Shown here: piece by piece, positions 1-12,350 of the stretch
How the letters are laid out: each line of letters starts with the position of its first letter
How positions within the stretch are numbered: position 1 is the first letter of the stretch
NCBI RefSeq assembly: GCF_030272615.1
Contig: NC_081406.1
Location: 484,501,900 to 484,561,899, forward strand
Direction of reading: 5' to 3'
DNA from: Cryptomeria japonica
Lineage: Eukaryota; Streptophyta; Pinopsida; Cupressales; Cupressaceae
Length of the DNA stretch: 60,000 nt
Translations under genes and position numbers: made by a program
Notes under the pieces: generated by a model
Seen by the model: only the letters and a program-made list of their open reading frames with translations
Database searches by the model: none
Told to the model about the DNA's origin: nothing

Positions 1-1588
1 AGTGGTGATTTCTAACAACATCTACATATGTCTTTTTGTTGGTATCCTTGCCTACAGTGAACATCTTCTTTTCTTCACCTTTAATTGAGGAGGTGAATAT
101 TATTTCTTTGCCGGATTCATCTTTGTAGGTTGAACTTGACCTTCTTCAAAGCCTAGGCCACTAGTGTCTTTGGATTGCTTTTGTTTGCTCAACATCTTAT
201 CTAAGGCCTTAGTACTGCCTTCATACTTGCTCCTTATTTTTATTTCTTCCTTACTTTCTTCAATCTCCTTTCTGAGATTTACTATTTCTACTTCCATCTC
301 TTGATGCTCCTTTTATTTTTTTGCCAAATCAGAGGTTGTAGCTTCACAAATCTTCTTAGTTTCTTCCAGCTGTAGTTTCAAGTCAGATATGACTTGATCG
401 AACTTATCCAGAGATTGCTTCAAGAGATCTTGTTCATATACTCCAACAAGCTTAACCCTCTTGAGTTCTCTTCTTGTTTTACTTAATTCTTCAAGCACAC
501 TGATAATTTCACTCTCTAAATCCACTTCAGCTTCAATATCCTCTTCTTCCTCATCTTCATTAGCTGGTCTATCAAGTGCCATGAAGAGATTGACTTTTTT
601 TTCTTTCCCATGGTAATAATTTTTTGATGTATTTTCATCATCTGTTGTGTCATCCTCAATGATATATAGACTATTCTGGTTTTGGTAGCCTCTCCTTCCC
701 TACAGGTAGTCATTCCTTTACTTATCTTTGCCGATAGATCTTCTGAACTTTCTTGACTCATCTCCATCGATTTCTTTGTGAGGACAATTTGCAGTGAAGT
801 GTCCTAACTTCCCACAGTTGAAGCATTTAAGTGGTAGCTTTCCTTTGTACCATTTGGATCCTCTTTTGAGGTTCTTGATAAAGTTTGCTACTTCTACATT
901 TGAGTCTTCACTGGATTCTTTGAGTGACAACTTCTTTGCCCTTTTTAGTGATGTTGAATGTTGCTTCTTTCCCTGAGGAAGTATCACTGGTTGTTCTCAT
1001 CTCATAGGCTGTCAGTGAGCCAAATAGCTCATCCATTGTAACAGTCTTTAGATCCTTGGCTTCTTCTATGGCTGACACCTTAGTATCATATTTGGGAGTG
1101 AGAGATATAAGTATCTTCTTGACAAGAATCTCATTTTCAATCTCTTCTCCAAGTCCTCTAATAGTGTTCATAGTTTCATCAAATCTGTGAAGATAGTCTG
1201 CAATCTTTTCATCATCCTTCATTTTTATGCTTTCAAGTTTGCCCCTTAGTGTTTGCAGCTTGGCTTCTTTGACTTTTGCATCTCCTTCAAACAACCTCTA
1301 CAATTTGTCCCATCTCTCCTTTTCTGAAACACAGTGCATGACTTTGACAAATTCATTATCGGATAGTGCACTCAAGATAGCATGTTTTTCCTTTGCATTA
1401 TTCTCATACTCCTTTTTTGCATCCGGATCAGTGGGAGGAGAATTAGGAACAACATACCCATTCTTGATCAACATCCACACATCAAAACCAAGAGAGGAAA
1501 TATAGGTCTCCATTCTTCTACTCCATAAGGCATAGTTCGATCCATCAAACATGGGGGCTTTTGAAGAAGCAGACTCACTTCTTGCCAT
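1..1588 (-). pseudogene. Element A gag (Copia UBN2-type) with zinc knuckle and coiled coil, frameshifted
   Basis: Gag protein of a Copia element, which would form the virus-like particle and bind element RNA. The start is the ATG at 1588, just inside the primer site, giving MARSES. Residues 1-95 hold the usual Copia N-terminal pattern (FDGSNYALWSRRMETYI), followed by the UBN2-type core. There is an in-frame stop near 1298 after WDKL and a frameshift near 955-985. A single CCHC knuckle (CFNCGKLGHFTANC) lies near 790-835. A long acidic/basic coiled coil follows (about 580 to 180), ending in LDKMLSKQK...GLGFEEG. That C-terminal block is also recognisable in element G (LDDMLKRQK...GLGFEHG). The frame remains open toward position 1 with little else to interpret. 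The copy is broken, but the domain calls are clear. Confidence 0.85.
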
Positions 1589-1628
1589 TGTGTTCAAAGT
1601 CCAGAAACTAAAGATAACATGGAATCTA

Positions 1629-1641
1629 GGCTCTGATACCA
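1629..1641 (-). other. Element A primer-binding site (initiator tRNA-Met type)
   Basis: On the minus strand this reads TGGTATCAGAGCC, two bases after the LTR ends in CA. This is the standard Copia primer site complementary to the 3' end of initiator tRNA-Met. Confidence 0.92.
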
Positions 1642-1643
1642 AT

Positions 1644-3083
1644 TGTTGAACACATAATACCACTGAGAGGGGGGTGAATTAATGGTTCCTAAGCTTTTTC
1701 TTTTTCTGATCTAACTTCAGAATATCAGTTATTCACTTAACTACTAAATAGTCATGTTGGTAATACAAGAAGGAAGGCCAAAGAGATTATTCACACAAAA
1801 ATAACTCACAACACCAGATTTATGAGGAAAACCCAATATGGGAAAAACCTTGGTGAGAAAAGTTGTTGGAGACTACTGCTCCAATCTAGCCTCACAAGTA
1901 AAAAACTAACTTACAAAGATTTAGGGCACCAACCCCTGTACTTTTAGGGCATCAAACCAAGGAGATCTAACCCCTACACCAAGCTTCAACTTGGTGATGT
2001 ATATTAAAATACTATTTGAATACAACTAAGGCTTCTTGTTGCAAATGAATTCTGCAACTCTTTGATCAAATAACTCTCTGCTGGTTGACAGTCTTTTCTC
2101 CTCCACTGAATCTCACACTGCCGGTTGTGAGATTTTTGTCTCTGATTCTCAGCCTCAGTTACCTCTCTCTCTCACTCTCTCACACAATCTCTCAACACAC
2201 TATGTCACACATGGATGCTACCTGCTCTGCCACATCTTGTTAGTTAGGCTCAACAACAAGACTATTGTTTTGCTGGTAGAATCCTCTCACTGGTATGCTT
2301 GATCACAAACACTACAAATTTCTTAGAACTCTTTCTATGGTGGGTAATCCTTCTCCTTCCTCACTCTCTCTTCTCTTCACCTTCTTCACAGCATCTCACC
2401 ATTCTGTCTTGAGCTCTCATTTCTTATATAGTGATTTCTCACTAGAAAGCAATTCAAACTTTGGAGCGGTTAGGATTTCCTCTTCTCGATACAATCTTCA
2501 TGAGATCTATTCCAGCCTATTTTGGATTGATCACTTGTCCTTTAAGGATGCATTTGTACATGGTTTCCATTATCCAATGCATATTTTCTAGAAATAGCAA
2601 TCTCGAATAAGATCTCTAGCCTTGAAATCTGTTGACACATAAAATGCTTCAGCTGTTACTTTTTTGAGGTCTTGTTGAATTGGATTTCCTTTGGATTGAT
2701 CCAGGTGCCAACTACTCCCTAATCTTCCTCTATCATATTTTTTCCTCAAGCCGCAATGGTCAAATACAATCTCATGATTTGTGGCACCTTCATTAATGGT
2801 GATTATCTATTTCATTGACCTTGTTGATGAGGCTTCACCAACCTAGCACATTTTCCACCTCTGCTCCACATGGCATCACAACAATCAAGACATGGCCCAC
2901 CAAAACACAATCAGTCCGACAAACACATACCAGTACATCCCTTTGCTAGTTGAGGTTTCTTCTCCTGTTAACCGATAATGCACACTAAACCAGTAGCACA
3001 TCTTCACTCTTTATGCTCACCCTTATGTGAGTATCCATCATGCTAGTTGACATCAATGACAACTTAATGCCAAAATTCCAACA
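1644..3083 (-). repeat. Element A 5' LTR (1440 bp)
   Basis: Bounded by TG...CA on the minus strand, with the primer site directly after its 3' end. It contains a CT-rich microsatellite near 2156-2192. It also carries two blocks shared with the other Copia LTRs here: a G-run before GTGAATTA near 1668-1680, and GGGAAAAACCTTGGTGAG near 1840. The second LTR is outside the window, so the right boundary (ccaaca, 3078-3083) was chosen from the terminal motif and from the resumption of element B sequence. Confidence 0.8.
2423..2430 (-). promoter_or_regulatory. Probable TATA box of LTR A
   Basis: The minus strand reads TATATAAG in the middle of the LTR, a plausible U3 promoter position. Called from sequence only. 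Confidence 0.45.
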
Positions 3084-5075
3084 CATGATGCAGACTTCTC
3101 GACTTAGAGTGGATAGCAACAAGTTGGGAGATTTAGATGTCAACTCATTCTAGAAGGATTATTTTCAATTTTTCTATTGAGTCGAAATTGATTCGATAGG
3201 GCAAGGACAATATCTTAGAGATGTGAAAGGATTGGGATAAGCTTCAGGTTTAGATATGATGGATCATGAGTTTTCTAATGAATTCAGAGATTTCCTATTG
3301 AAAGGGATCCTGAAGAAGAAAATGTACATCCATGGAAGAATTAAATCAAGACAAAATTGTTCGCATAAGATGAACCTTGGTAGGAAAATATAGTGGATGT
3401 GATAGGCATGATTTCTAGTGTCCATAGCTGGTGGGTTAAATTGAAAGAACTTGAGTGATGTTTTTTCTTATGAATAAGCACCACTAGATAAAGTGTTTTG
3501 ACTATAAATGCAGTAGGGTGGTGACTTAATTGGTAGGAGAAAAATGAAGCTTTTCTATTTTCTGAGTGCAACTATTTCTTCTGCAAGGAGAATGGTGTTT
3601 GAGCAAGGCCGTAAATGGAGTTGCTATATGCTCTGTGATACCAGATGGATGTATTCTCTCATGTGTGAGTATTTTTATTGTTAGAGGGGTTGTCAAAGTG
3701 GGGAGGATTTCCAAAGGGGGCGTGAAAGCCTTTTCTTATGAAGAAAGGCCATGCATGGCACAACCTCTGTTTCTACTCTATCATTAGATGACAGAGGGTT
3801 CTGAGAGAGAGCCCGCAGAGGAATGAAAGAAGAACATGTTTGGGTAGGGAGTGGCACCTAATCATCCCTATGGCTTTATGGAAGTTGCAACCCCTCCGAA
3901 GGTGTCAGGGCGATAACGACATGGCTCAAGCAGTTTTGCTTCTACCAATTTTCAGTTAAGAATATTTATCTACAGGTGCCAACACATGGATATGGAAGTA
4001 TCTTTGTAACATAATTGCATATGGATTTTTAGGCCTAATTGTCAAGAATGAATCTATTTTTGATGTGTATCTTTTGGCCGGAAGCTTGTTGCTCCCTTTC
4101 TTCTATAAAAAGGGAAATCAAGGCCAAAAGAAGGGTTCAATTTTCTTGTTCCTCGGGTTTTTCCTTATCTATTTCTAGTAGTGAGTCTAGGTGAAGTGAA
4201 TAAGCTATAAAGTCTTTTATAGAGTAAATAAAGAAAAATTTTAGTGTCAAGCTTTGCACAGGTTCTTGAAGGAGTTATATGTAAATTTCATCCTATGATA
4301 GAAATAGTATTTGTATTCAAATAAAATATAATTCTGACCCTTTTCTCTCCATTGCATGATTCTATTAATTTTTGAATGAAATCAACCAAGGGTTTATTTT
4401 ATTCAGTGCATTATTGTGATGTATGTAGTTTTCTATTTATGCTTCATCCCAAGGGGTCAATTAAACTGCTTAAATAAAGCTGCAGAATGATAGGGCTTGT
4501 GCAAGGATTTTTAGATAAGTAGTTTGGGTTGGGATTACAAATGAGATATACTATAAGGCAGTATTTTCTTAGATCTTATACTATTAGACAAAATTTTGTC
4601 ATATTTTCAATTTACATTTCATATCTTTGCTTGTAACCGGCTGTGTTAATTAGCTTTATGTTTATTTCACTGATGGATCTCTATAATCTTTTAAATATCA
4701 GAATATCATTGTTAAGTTTTCATGTATTTTTTGAAGTTATCCTACCCATCTCATGCTCCAACTTAAGGTCGAGGATCATTGAAGGATTTTCCATCCTTGA
4801 GCATTCTCCCTTTTTGTTGAGCCTTTTCATGAGATAATTTTCTTTGTTTTTTAGTGAATTCCTAAGTGTGGTGCAGAGATCAAGAGGTTCATTGAAGGGA
4901 TCACCCTCCCGAGTTTTGCAAAGCTCGAAGTGTAGAAGGATTTTGTATCCTTGTTGCAATTGGTCCAAGCCTGAAGGATATTGATAGTTGGAAGTGACTT
5001 TCCATAGGTATTCAGAGGAATCAACTTGGTCTCTGCCTTGTGGTAGTGTAAACCCATTTATTTTGGGAACCAACA
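3084..5075 (+). repeat. Element B 5' LTR, 5' end truncated by element A
   Basis: Aligns along its length with 9544-11735. Shared landmarks are the opening TGCAGACTT block, a TATA box, and the ending GGGAACCAACA. Relative to the 3' LTR it lacks about 145 bp (present at ~10357-10500) and a ~35 bp block (present at ~11260-11300). The LTR end is fixed by the primer site four bases downstream. Confidence 0.88.
4104..4110 (+). promoter_or_regulatory. Probable TATA box, element B 5' LTR
   Basis: TATAAAA lies in a pyrimidine-rich context and is conserved at the same place in the 3' LTR (10708-10714). Confidence 0.6.
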
Positions 5076-5079
5076 AAAA

Positions 5080-5097
5080 TGGTGACTCTGCTGGGGA
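5080..5097 (+). other. Element B primer-binding site
   Basis: TGGTGACTCTGCTGGGGA lies four bases after the LTR end. It is one base from the TGGCGACTC... primer site that I associate with Ogre/Tat-type gypsy elements (tRNA-Arg is the primer usually named). The matching position after the 3' LTR has unrelated sequence, as expected. Confidence 0.8.
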
Positions 5098-5940
5098 AAT
5101 GAACTATTGAGAATCTCTGGTTAGAAAAGATTTAGTTAATATATAATTGAGATTATCCCATCCAAGTCACCAAAAAAATGGTGACTGTTGGGGAAGATAT
5201 TGCATAAAATTGTCCATGTCTTCCTGTAATTTGATGGTTGAGCATTACTTCTATGTCGGAGGACCCAAATATTTGCTTCGTAGAGTGAAGAGTTTCTTAA
5301 TCTATCCCTTGTTGGTTTGAGTCAATTCTCATAAATGTTGTTGGAGAATGTACTATAATTCATCTTTTTGATATAAAGTTCTACCTAGATCTGTCCATGT
5401 TTCAAGATTATTTTGTAATACCTCACAAGTTGTGAGTGGTGACTTTGAGACTCTGAGATATTTGCACCAGTGTGCATTGTTTGAAGAAGAATTCTGAAGA
5501 ACTAGAAAATTTGCAAAAGAGATGAAGCGGATATGAGCTCTTATGATGAAGTACCCCGAAAAGTTGTGAATGGAATCCATATGATGCCATATGATGATAA
5601 GGAAGTGTTGCAGTGCTAGCTTGAAACAAATCTGACCTGTGAAGAAATTCCAGTTGTTTGAATATTTGTCCTCTGCAATGAGGTGACGACTCTGTCAAAG
5701 ATCAGTGTTAAAGATTTGAAGGATTGAGGGTGATTTTTCAAATCCCCAGTTAAAGAAGGTAGCAATAGCTTCAACATTTCAAGGTATTTTGATTTTCATG
5801 AGTCAAGTATATTTTCATGAAAATTATGTGTAAAAATGTTCCCTAGAAAGTGAGTAAAGCACTAAGGAAGGGAATGGTAGTGATTATCTTACATACTTCT
5901 ATGACACAATTTTCACATTTTGTATGAAGTTAGATGAAGT
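5098..5940 (+). other. Element B untranslated leader
   Basis: Between the primer site and the gag ORF I see no coding pattern on either strand and no strong repeat. Short minus-strand ORFs near 5353-5698 resemble no protein. Confidence 0.5.
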
Positions 5941-7962
5941 ATGTTTTCATCTATGCTTTGTAATAGTTTAAGATTTATGGCAAAGGAACGAAGTAGGGAA
6001 ATGGATGAAAATATGTATTATGTTCTTGTACTTCCCTATGAAATGTCAAGTGTAAATGTGCAACCTCTACCAAATTACCATAGAGATTTCTTTATGGAAA
6101 GATATAAGCCATTGAGTTTTAATGGTATCCAAGGCTTCCCAAACCTTGTTCCGACTAAGGTAAGGGAACATCTACCAGAATTCAGTGGGAATAGATTAGA
6201 ATCAGCACATCAGCATTTGCAAGAGTTTTATGAATTAATGGGAGATTTTGAGATAAATCAGGAAGATGTCTTCATGAAGTTGTTTGTTCAATCTTTGAAG
6301 GAAAATGCCAAAGATTGGTTTTCTTATTTTCCAGCATGTTCTATCTCTTCATGAGATGAACTAAAGGTAGCATTCATAGAATAGTTTGGATAAGGAATTA
6401 GTCCAAGCCCAGTTATGAAGAGATTCATGGGTATTTAGAAGGAAGAGGATGAGCTGGTTCCTATTTTTAATCTCACATTTTATATAACATTGGATGACAT
6501 TCCTAGTAGTTATAGACTAAATGATACAGTATGTTTAGTTGTTTACTTGGCTGCATTTGATAAGGAAGAGAGTTGTCTGGTGAGAGACAAGGATCCCAAA
6601 ACCTTGCATCAGGCTTATAGGATAGCAATGGATATTGAGAACAACTTGAAGTATGGAATTTCTAAGGGTTATCTACCTACAAGGGTATGCTATCCAAAGA
6701 CATCAGATGTTAAAGAGAGGCATGAGCCTGAAGATAAAGATCAATGTCAAGGCATTTACATCCCTATTGATCACATTAACCCAGTTATTGATTATGATTT
6801 GAGCAGAAACATGAGTGAAGAGAATTTGTCCCAGACAATAGTTATTCCTCATATTGATGAAGAAAAGGTTAATGAAAAATTATATTACATAATTGATATG
6901 GAGATGGAGATGATGTCAGTGACTTCACCAAATGACAACAATAGTAATTGTTCCCGGAAGGAGATCCCACAAGAGATTCATCTGCAGTCTTGTATTTCAG
7001 ATAGATCGAAAAGTGAGTATGAAGAAATAGAAAATTGTATGTCTAAAGTAGATGCAAGTATGTAGGATATAAATGATATAAATTTAGTCTCTCAGGAATT
7101 AGTTATATATGGTAACCAAAATTTAGATGATGAGATGCCATCATTTCTTGTTGATAATGTCTGTGAGATAGACGGTTGCATGTTGTGTACCAATGAAGAA
7201 GTTGTCCCATTACAAGCCATTTTTAGTACTGACGATTAGACGGTTTTAAGCTATTCTCATTACAAAAATGTCCCTGAATTGACTTGTATGTTTGAGATGA
7301 ATGCAGTTCAAAAGGTTCAAAATGGTCATGGAAACTTTGTTGAAGCTTATGAAGATCATGATATGGAACATTTGTGTTGTGAGGATTATATTGCTGGGTG
7401 TTGTTCTAGTTCAGATTATGATTCCTTGTTTCCTGATGATTATGAAGTTAAGATGAGCAGTGGTTTTAATGAAAATATTAATGCATTATTTGATGAGGAT
7501 GCAGATGAGGATCGGTTAGTGCTTTGCTATAATGTTTTTGAGAAGGGTTTTCATATTGTTCTTAACCCTTTGTATGAATAAATAATTGAGATTTTGGACA
7601 CTATTGCATCAACTTTTGAAATAGTTAATTATAAAGATAAATATGTGATACCCGATTTGATGTTAAGTAATAATGATGATTTTCTCTTTGTTGCTGATAT
7701 TGTTAACATCAAATAGGATTTGAAATAGGAGGTTGAAAATTTTCTTTGGTTTGATGATTTGTAGTGACATGAAAGGATTATATTTGATCCTTTTCCTCCT
7801 CTTGATAAAAATTTTCTTGTTATGCTCAGTAAGAGAGTTGATTCTTTCAAGAGTTCCTTTTTCAATAAGAAGACTGATGTTTTAAATGAAGCTTGTTTTC
7901 TCAGTTATGTGCTAGAATATGAGATTTTCTTCTTTCAACTGAATGATGTTTCTAGAGCGTGA
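5941..7962 (+). pseudogene. Element B gag-derived ORF with a long acidic C-terminal extension
   Basis: One reading frame runs for about 670 codons with roughly ten in-frame stops and no obvious frameshift. The N-terminal third resembles the gypsy Retrotrans_gag core: LPEFSGNRLESAHQHLQEF, then EINQEDVFMKLFVQSLKENA, then DWFSYFPACSISS. A stop lies where a Trp is expected in the following DELKVAFIE block. The segment at 6490-7065 continues the gag helices (CLVVYLAAFDKEESCLV). It then becomes an acidic, Asp/Glu/Ser-rich tail that extends through 7279-7581 to a stop at 7960-7962. I see no CCHC knuckle and no protease motif. The acidic tail matches nothing I recognise. The start at 5941 is the first ATG of the open frame; the ATG at 5980 (MAKERS) is equally plausible. 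Confidence 0.7.
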
Positions 7963-9332
7963 TATTGGTTTCATTTAGGATGTATGTTATGTTCAATACA
8001 ACACATATATACTACAAGGTGACCAATATTTTAAGTCATTGCATAAGTTTCAGGGTTTCAACAGTAAGTGCAATGATAATTTTAAGCATAATAGTTGGAC
8101 AAAAATGGCCATCAGGTTTGGAAAATGGCATTCCACTTGTGTTATTAAATTGTTTTTGGTGCATTCAGAAGAGAATCATGTTTATGATAGAGGAAAATAT
8201 TGGTTGATATTGATAGATGGCATTGGGACATCACATGTGGATTGACCTTTAGGCTACAAGCTACTTGGGATAGAGTAAATCTTTTTGACTCTATGCCCAA
8301 TGGAATAATTAATAATTCCCTCTTGAATTTCTTGTTCATGGATAATTTTTAAGGCTCTACTTCTCTTAAAGTAGTTGGTATCGATGAGTATTAGTTAGGC
8401 TTTGAATGGTAGAGTAGTTTCTTTCTATTGAGTTACCCTGTCCAAGTAACTTCTTTTTGGTCTACTCTACAACTGGTCTACTTCACCAAAGATTCTAGTT
8501 TCTCGTCTCCTTCCCGTGAAATGAACGTCCCCAACTAGAGCCACTGATAGCCCTGAAAATTGATTGCATAAGACTTTTCAATTTTGAGCTTAAGTACTGA
8601 TCATTTTGGCTATATTGTGTCCTCTGTCAAGGTTCAATATCTAGGGTATAGGGTTTATCAATTTATCCTAATATTTATGAAGAAAAAACCCTGGCAATGT
8701 TATATCTCGTCATTAATTTTCCCACTTAAGGCTGAGGGTTGTATTCCATTGGCAGGGCCATTCCATTCACTAAGTGCTAAGTTGTGTTAGACCGATTTTA
8801 GAAATAACTTGCCTAAGTCGCGTGAAAATTTTCCTATAGTCAGTCTCATTTTAATATCTATGCCCACGCTCATAATTTTCCTAAGTCTGAAATCCCTAAG
8901 TATTTCAGCTGGTTGATAAAAGAAGAACAAATCTAATGTTTTGCATGTCCCCGTGGTTGAAAGTGTAGTGAAGATAAAGATTGCAACATCACGAGGTGAT
9001 GCCACATGTGTTCGACAGAGAAGGGCAAGTTGGCAGTGTAACTATTCAAAACCTAGTGTTACCGGTTCTCAGGTGGTAAAGACCGGTTTACTCATGGCTC
9101 TATCAATTGGCACATGTTCAATATGAATGGTGATATTATATTTAGAGATAGAAGGTGCCCGACTTTTAATTTTGAAAAGGTTAATAGGCATTGTGTTGAA
9201 ATGGTAAAGTGCGAACATATTTGATGGCCTTCGTATCCTCAGGATAGAAGTTGCAAGAAGGTTATGGACCGCAACATCACAAGATGATGCCATGTGTCCT
9301 GAGCTGACCCAAAAGATTGATAGTGGGGCCAC
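7963..9332 (+). other. Element B 3' non-coding interior
   Basis: No pol-like pattern is readable. A short stretch at 8039-8245 (KFQGFNSKCNDNFKHNSWTK...) is open but unrecognised. The phrase ccactgatagc occurs twice, at 8541 and 9330; the second copy abuts the 3' LTR start. This suggests an internal duplication of the boundary or an earlier truncated LTR start. Confidence 0.45.
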
Positions 9333-11735
9333 TGATAGCTTTGGGTTAAGAGATGATATGGCATTGATTTGTCATGATTTTATGGGTTCACAAGCACTCA
9401 TGGAAGGTCAATCACCACATCGATCAACAATGATGGTTTGATTTGCCAAGTTGGGTAAGATCTATGGTTGAGTTTCAAATTTAACATTAAAAGGGATCAT
9501 TAAAGGATATTGGTCGTAACCTGCGTAGGAAAGATAAGATGAACAAGATGCAGACTTGTCAACTTAGAGTGGATAGCAAAAAGTTGAGAGATTTAGATGT
9601 TGGCTCATTCCAGAAGGATTATTTTCAATTTTTCTATTGAGTCAAAATTGATTCAATAGGGAAAGGATAATATCCCAGAGATGTGAAAGGATTGGGATAA
9701 GCTTTAGGTTTAGATATGATGGATCACGGGTTTTCTAATGAATTTGGAGATTGCTGGTTGAAAGAGATCCTGAAGTAGAAAATGTACATCCATGGAAGAA
9801 TAAAATCAGGACAAAATCATTCGCACAAGATGAACCTTGGCAGGAAAATACAGTGGATGTGATAGGCATGATTTCTAGTGTCCATAGCTGGTAGGTTGAA
9901 TTGAAAGCGTTGGAGTGATGATTTTTCATATGAATAAGCACCACTAGATGAAGTGTTTTGACTATAAATGTAGTAGGGTGGTGACTTAATTGGTAGGAGA
10001 AAAATGAAGCTTTTCTATTTTATGCATGCAATTCCTTCTTTTGCAAGGAGAATGGTGTTTGAGCAAGGTCATAAATGGAGTTGCTATATGCTCTATGAAA
10101 TAGGATGGATGTTTTCTCTCATGTGTGAGCATGTTTATTGTTAAAGGGGTTGTGAAAGTGGGGAGAATTGCCAGAGGGGGCGTGAAAGCCTTTTCTTATG
10201 AAGAAAAGCCATGCATGGCACAACCTCTATTTATACTCTGTCACTGGATGGCAAAGGGGTCTGAGAGAGAGCCCGCAAAGGAATGAAAGAAGAACATGTT
10301 CAGGTAGGGAGTGGTAGTTAATCATCCATGTGGATGCATGGAAGCTGCGACCCCTCCCCAACATATTCTTTGATCCTAGGCATGAAGGCTTGAGGTCCCT
10401 TTCTATTTTGGAGGCATCGTTTCTTCTTGTCGGGACCCAGTTTCCTTTCCTAGAAGAGAAACTCTTTGTAGGATAGAAGTGTAACATCTCACACTCCATC
10501 CAAAGGTGTCAAGGCAATAACGACATGGCTCAAGCAGTTTTTCTTCTACTAATTTTTAGTTAAGAATGTTGATTCACAGGTGCCAACACAAGGATATGGA
10601 AATATCTCTGTAACATAATTGCATATGGCCTTTTAGGCCTAATTGTTGATAATGAAACTATTTTTGATGTGTGTCTTCTAGTTGGAAGCTTGTTGCTCCC
10701 TTTCTTCTATAAAAAGAGAAATCAAGGCCAGAAGAAGGGTTTAGATTTTTAGGGAGTCTCTTGTAGGTCCAATTTTCTTGTTCCTCTGGTTTTTCCTTAT
10801 CTATTTCCAGTAGTGAGTCTAGGTGAAGTGAACAAGTTGTAAAGTCTTTTATAGAGTAAATAAAGAAATATTTTAGTGTCAAGCTTCATGCAGGTTCTTG
10901 AAGGAGTTATATGTAAATTTCATCCTATGATAGAAATAGTATTTTTATTCAAATAAAATAGAATTCTGACTCTTTTCTCCCCATTGCACGATTCTATCAA
11001 TTTTTGAATGAAATCAACCAAGTGTTTATTTTATTTAGTGCATTGTTGTCATGTATGTAGCTTTCTATTTATGCTTTAGCCCAAGGGGTCAATTAAACTT
11101 CTTAAATAAAGTTGCAGAATGATAGGGCTTGTGTAGGGATTTTTAGATAAGTAGTTTGGGTTGGGATTGAAAATGAGATATACTGTAAGGAAGTATTTTC
11201 TTAGATCTTATACTATTAGATGAAATTCTGTCACATTTTCAATTTACATTTCATATCTTTTAGGTTCCCAATGGATAAGGCACTGATCGTTGCTTGTAAT
11301 CGGCTTTGTTAATCAAGTTTATGTTGATTTCACTGATGGATCTCTACAATCTTTAAAATAGAATATCATTGTTAATTTTTCATGTATTTTTTGAAGTTAT
11401 CCTGCCCATCTCATGCTCCAGCTTAAGGTCGAGGATCACTGAAGGATTTTCCATCCTTGAGCATTCTCCCTTTCTATTGAGATTTTTTATGAGATAATCT
11501 GCTTTGTTTTTCAGTGAATTCCTAAGTGTAGTGCAGAGATCAGGAGGTTCACTAAAGCGATCACCCTTCTGGGTTTTGCAAAGCCCAAAGTGTAGAACGA
11601 TTTTGTATCCTTGTTGCAGTTGATCCAAGCCTGAAGGATATTGATAGTTAAAAGTGGATTTCTATAGGTATTAAGAGGAATCAACTTGGTCTCTATCCTA
11701 TGGCAGTGTAAATCCATTTATTTTGGGAACCAACA
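9333..11735 (+). repeat. Element B 3' LTR (about 2.4 kb)
   Basis: Matches 3084-5075 from 9544 onward and ends in the same GGGAACCAACA. The start is placed at TGATAG after GTGGGGCCAC. This is an inference, because the equivalent 5' LTR end is hidden by element A. It holds segments missing from the 5' copy (about 10357-10500, and 11260-11300). A TATAAAA box lies at 10708-10714. Confidence 0.75.
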
Positions 11736-12350
11736 ACTTGAAAGAGGGGAAAAAGGTTCACACCTAGATTGAAATGATCTTCTTCCCTGTAACTGCACAA
11801 GACATCAATGAAAAACAACCAATAATATGCACAACTTCCTATCCTAGTTAGCTTCCCAAAGCATGAATGGAGGTTGGAATTCTTATGAAAATCAAAAGGA
11901 GCTGCACTTAGCTCACAAATGAAGTTCTAAGAGTGATCAACACAGTTGTACATACTCATAAAATAGACAAGAATGCATTCAAACAAAAAGGTAAGAAATA
12001 TTACACAAGTTATCCAAAATGAAAGTAGATAAGATAGCTAATTTCATTAATCCAAAGGCAAGACAATTTTTTACTAAATATAGAAAAACATAATTCTCCT
12101 TGGGTTATCTTACAAAAAATATGCAAAAGGGAGGAAGACTAGGTTGATTAATTTGATCGATAGAACGGATCAGATTGCATGTTGAATATCGTCCCTGAAG
12201 ATGTCCTTCAACTTTAGAACAAGAAGAAAAGGGGTGCAAGAGAAGATGTCTATGTGTGCAAGTGCATCATGGTGCCATGACAGAGCTAAAAAGTATTCAA
12301 AATGTATTAAAGAGCCATGGGGTGGCATCTAAGATCGGCCTCAAGGTAAC
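11736..12350 (-). repeat. Element E 3' LTR, displaced R/U5 segment
   Basis: Reverse-complemented, this stretch parallels the R/U5 part of element C's LTR (28000-28140). Shared landmarks are CTGTGTTGAT, followed by a pyrimidine-rich run, CATTGATGTCTTGTGCAG, and AGATCATT before GTGTGAACC. It is therefore a related LTR on the minus strand. The simplest reading is that it continues the E LTR whose U3 part lies at 54915-55951. The two pieces were separated when C inserted, and B inserted at the left end. Confidence 0.65.

Larger units (their letters stand above)
1..3083 (-). mobile_element. Element A: Ty1/copia retrotransposon, 5' part only
   Basis: Reading leftward from 3083, the sequence shows a 5' LTR (3083 to 1644), a primer-binding site and a gag ORF. 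The window ends before any protease, integrase or RT. The LTR ends are TGTTGG on the element's 5' side and TTCAACA on its 3' side. The element interrupts the 5' LTR of gypsy element B: the flank at 3084-3088 (catga) matches caaga at 9544-9548 in B's intact 3' LTR. The left half of A and its second LTR lie outside the window, so the target-site duplication cannot be confirmed. Confidence 0.9.
3084..11735 (+). mobile_element. Element B: non-autonomous Ty3/gypsy-type retrotransposon with gag but no pol
   Basis: Two long direct repeats (3084-5075 and 9333-11735) enclose a 4.26 kb interior. The interior has a primer site and one degraded gag-derived reading frame. No protease, RT, RNase H or integrase is readable on either strand. 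Element A removed the first ~210 bp of the 5' LTR from the window; the equivalent is 9333-9543 in the 3' LTR. The sequence right of 11735 is an LTR segment of element E, so B appears to be inserted in E. Its left flank is outside the window, so the duplication (expected to be acttg) cannot be checked. The primer site resembles that of Ogre/Tat gypsy elements; that lineage assignment is an inference. Confidence 0.85.

Noticed and set aside
2150-2200. CT-rich run in LTR A as a regulatory polypyrimidine element
   Set aside because: It is a simple microsatellite with no conserved counterpart in the other LTRs.
2295-2591. 98-codon plus-strand ORF in LTR A
   Set aside because: It is in the LTR, antisense to the element, with no recognisable domain.
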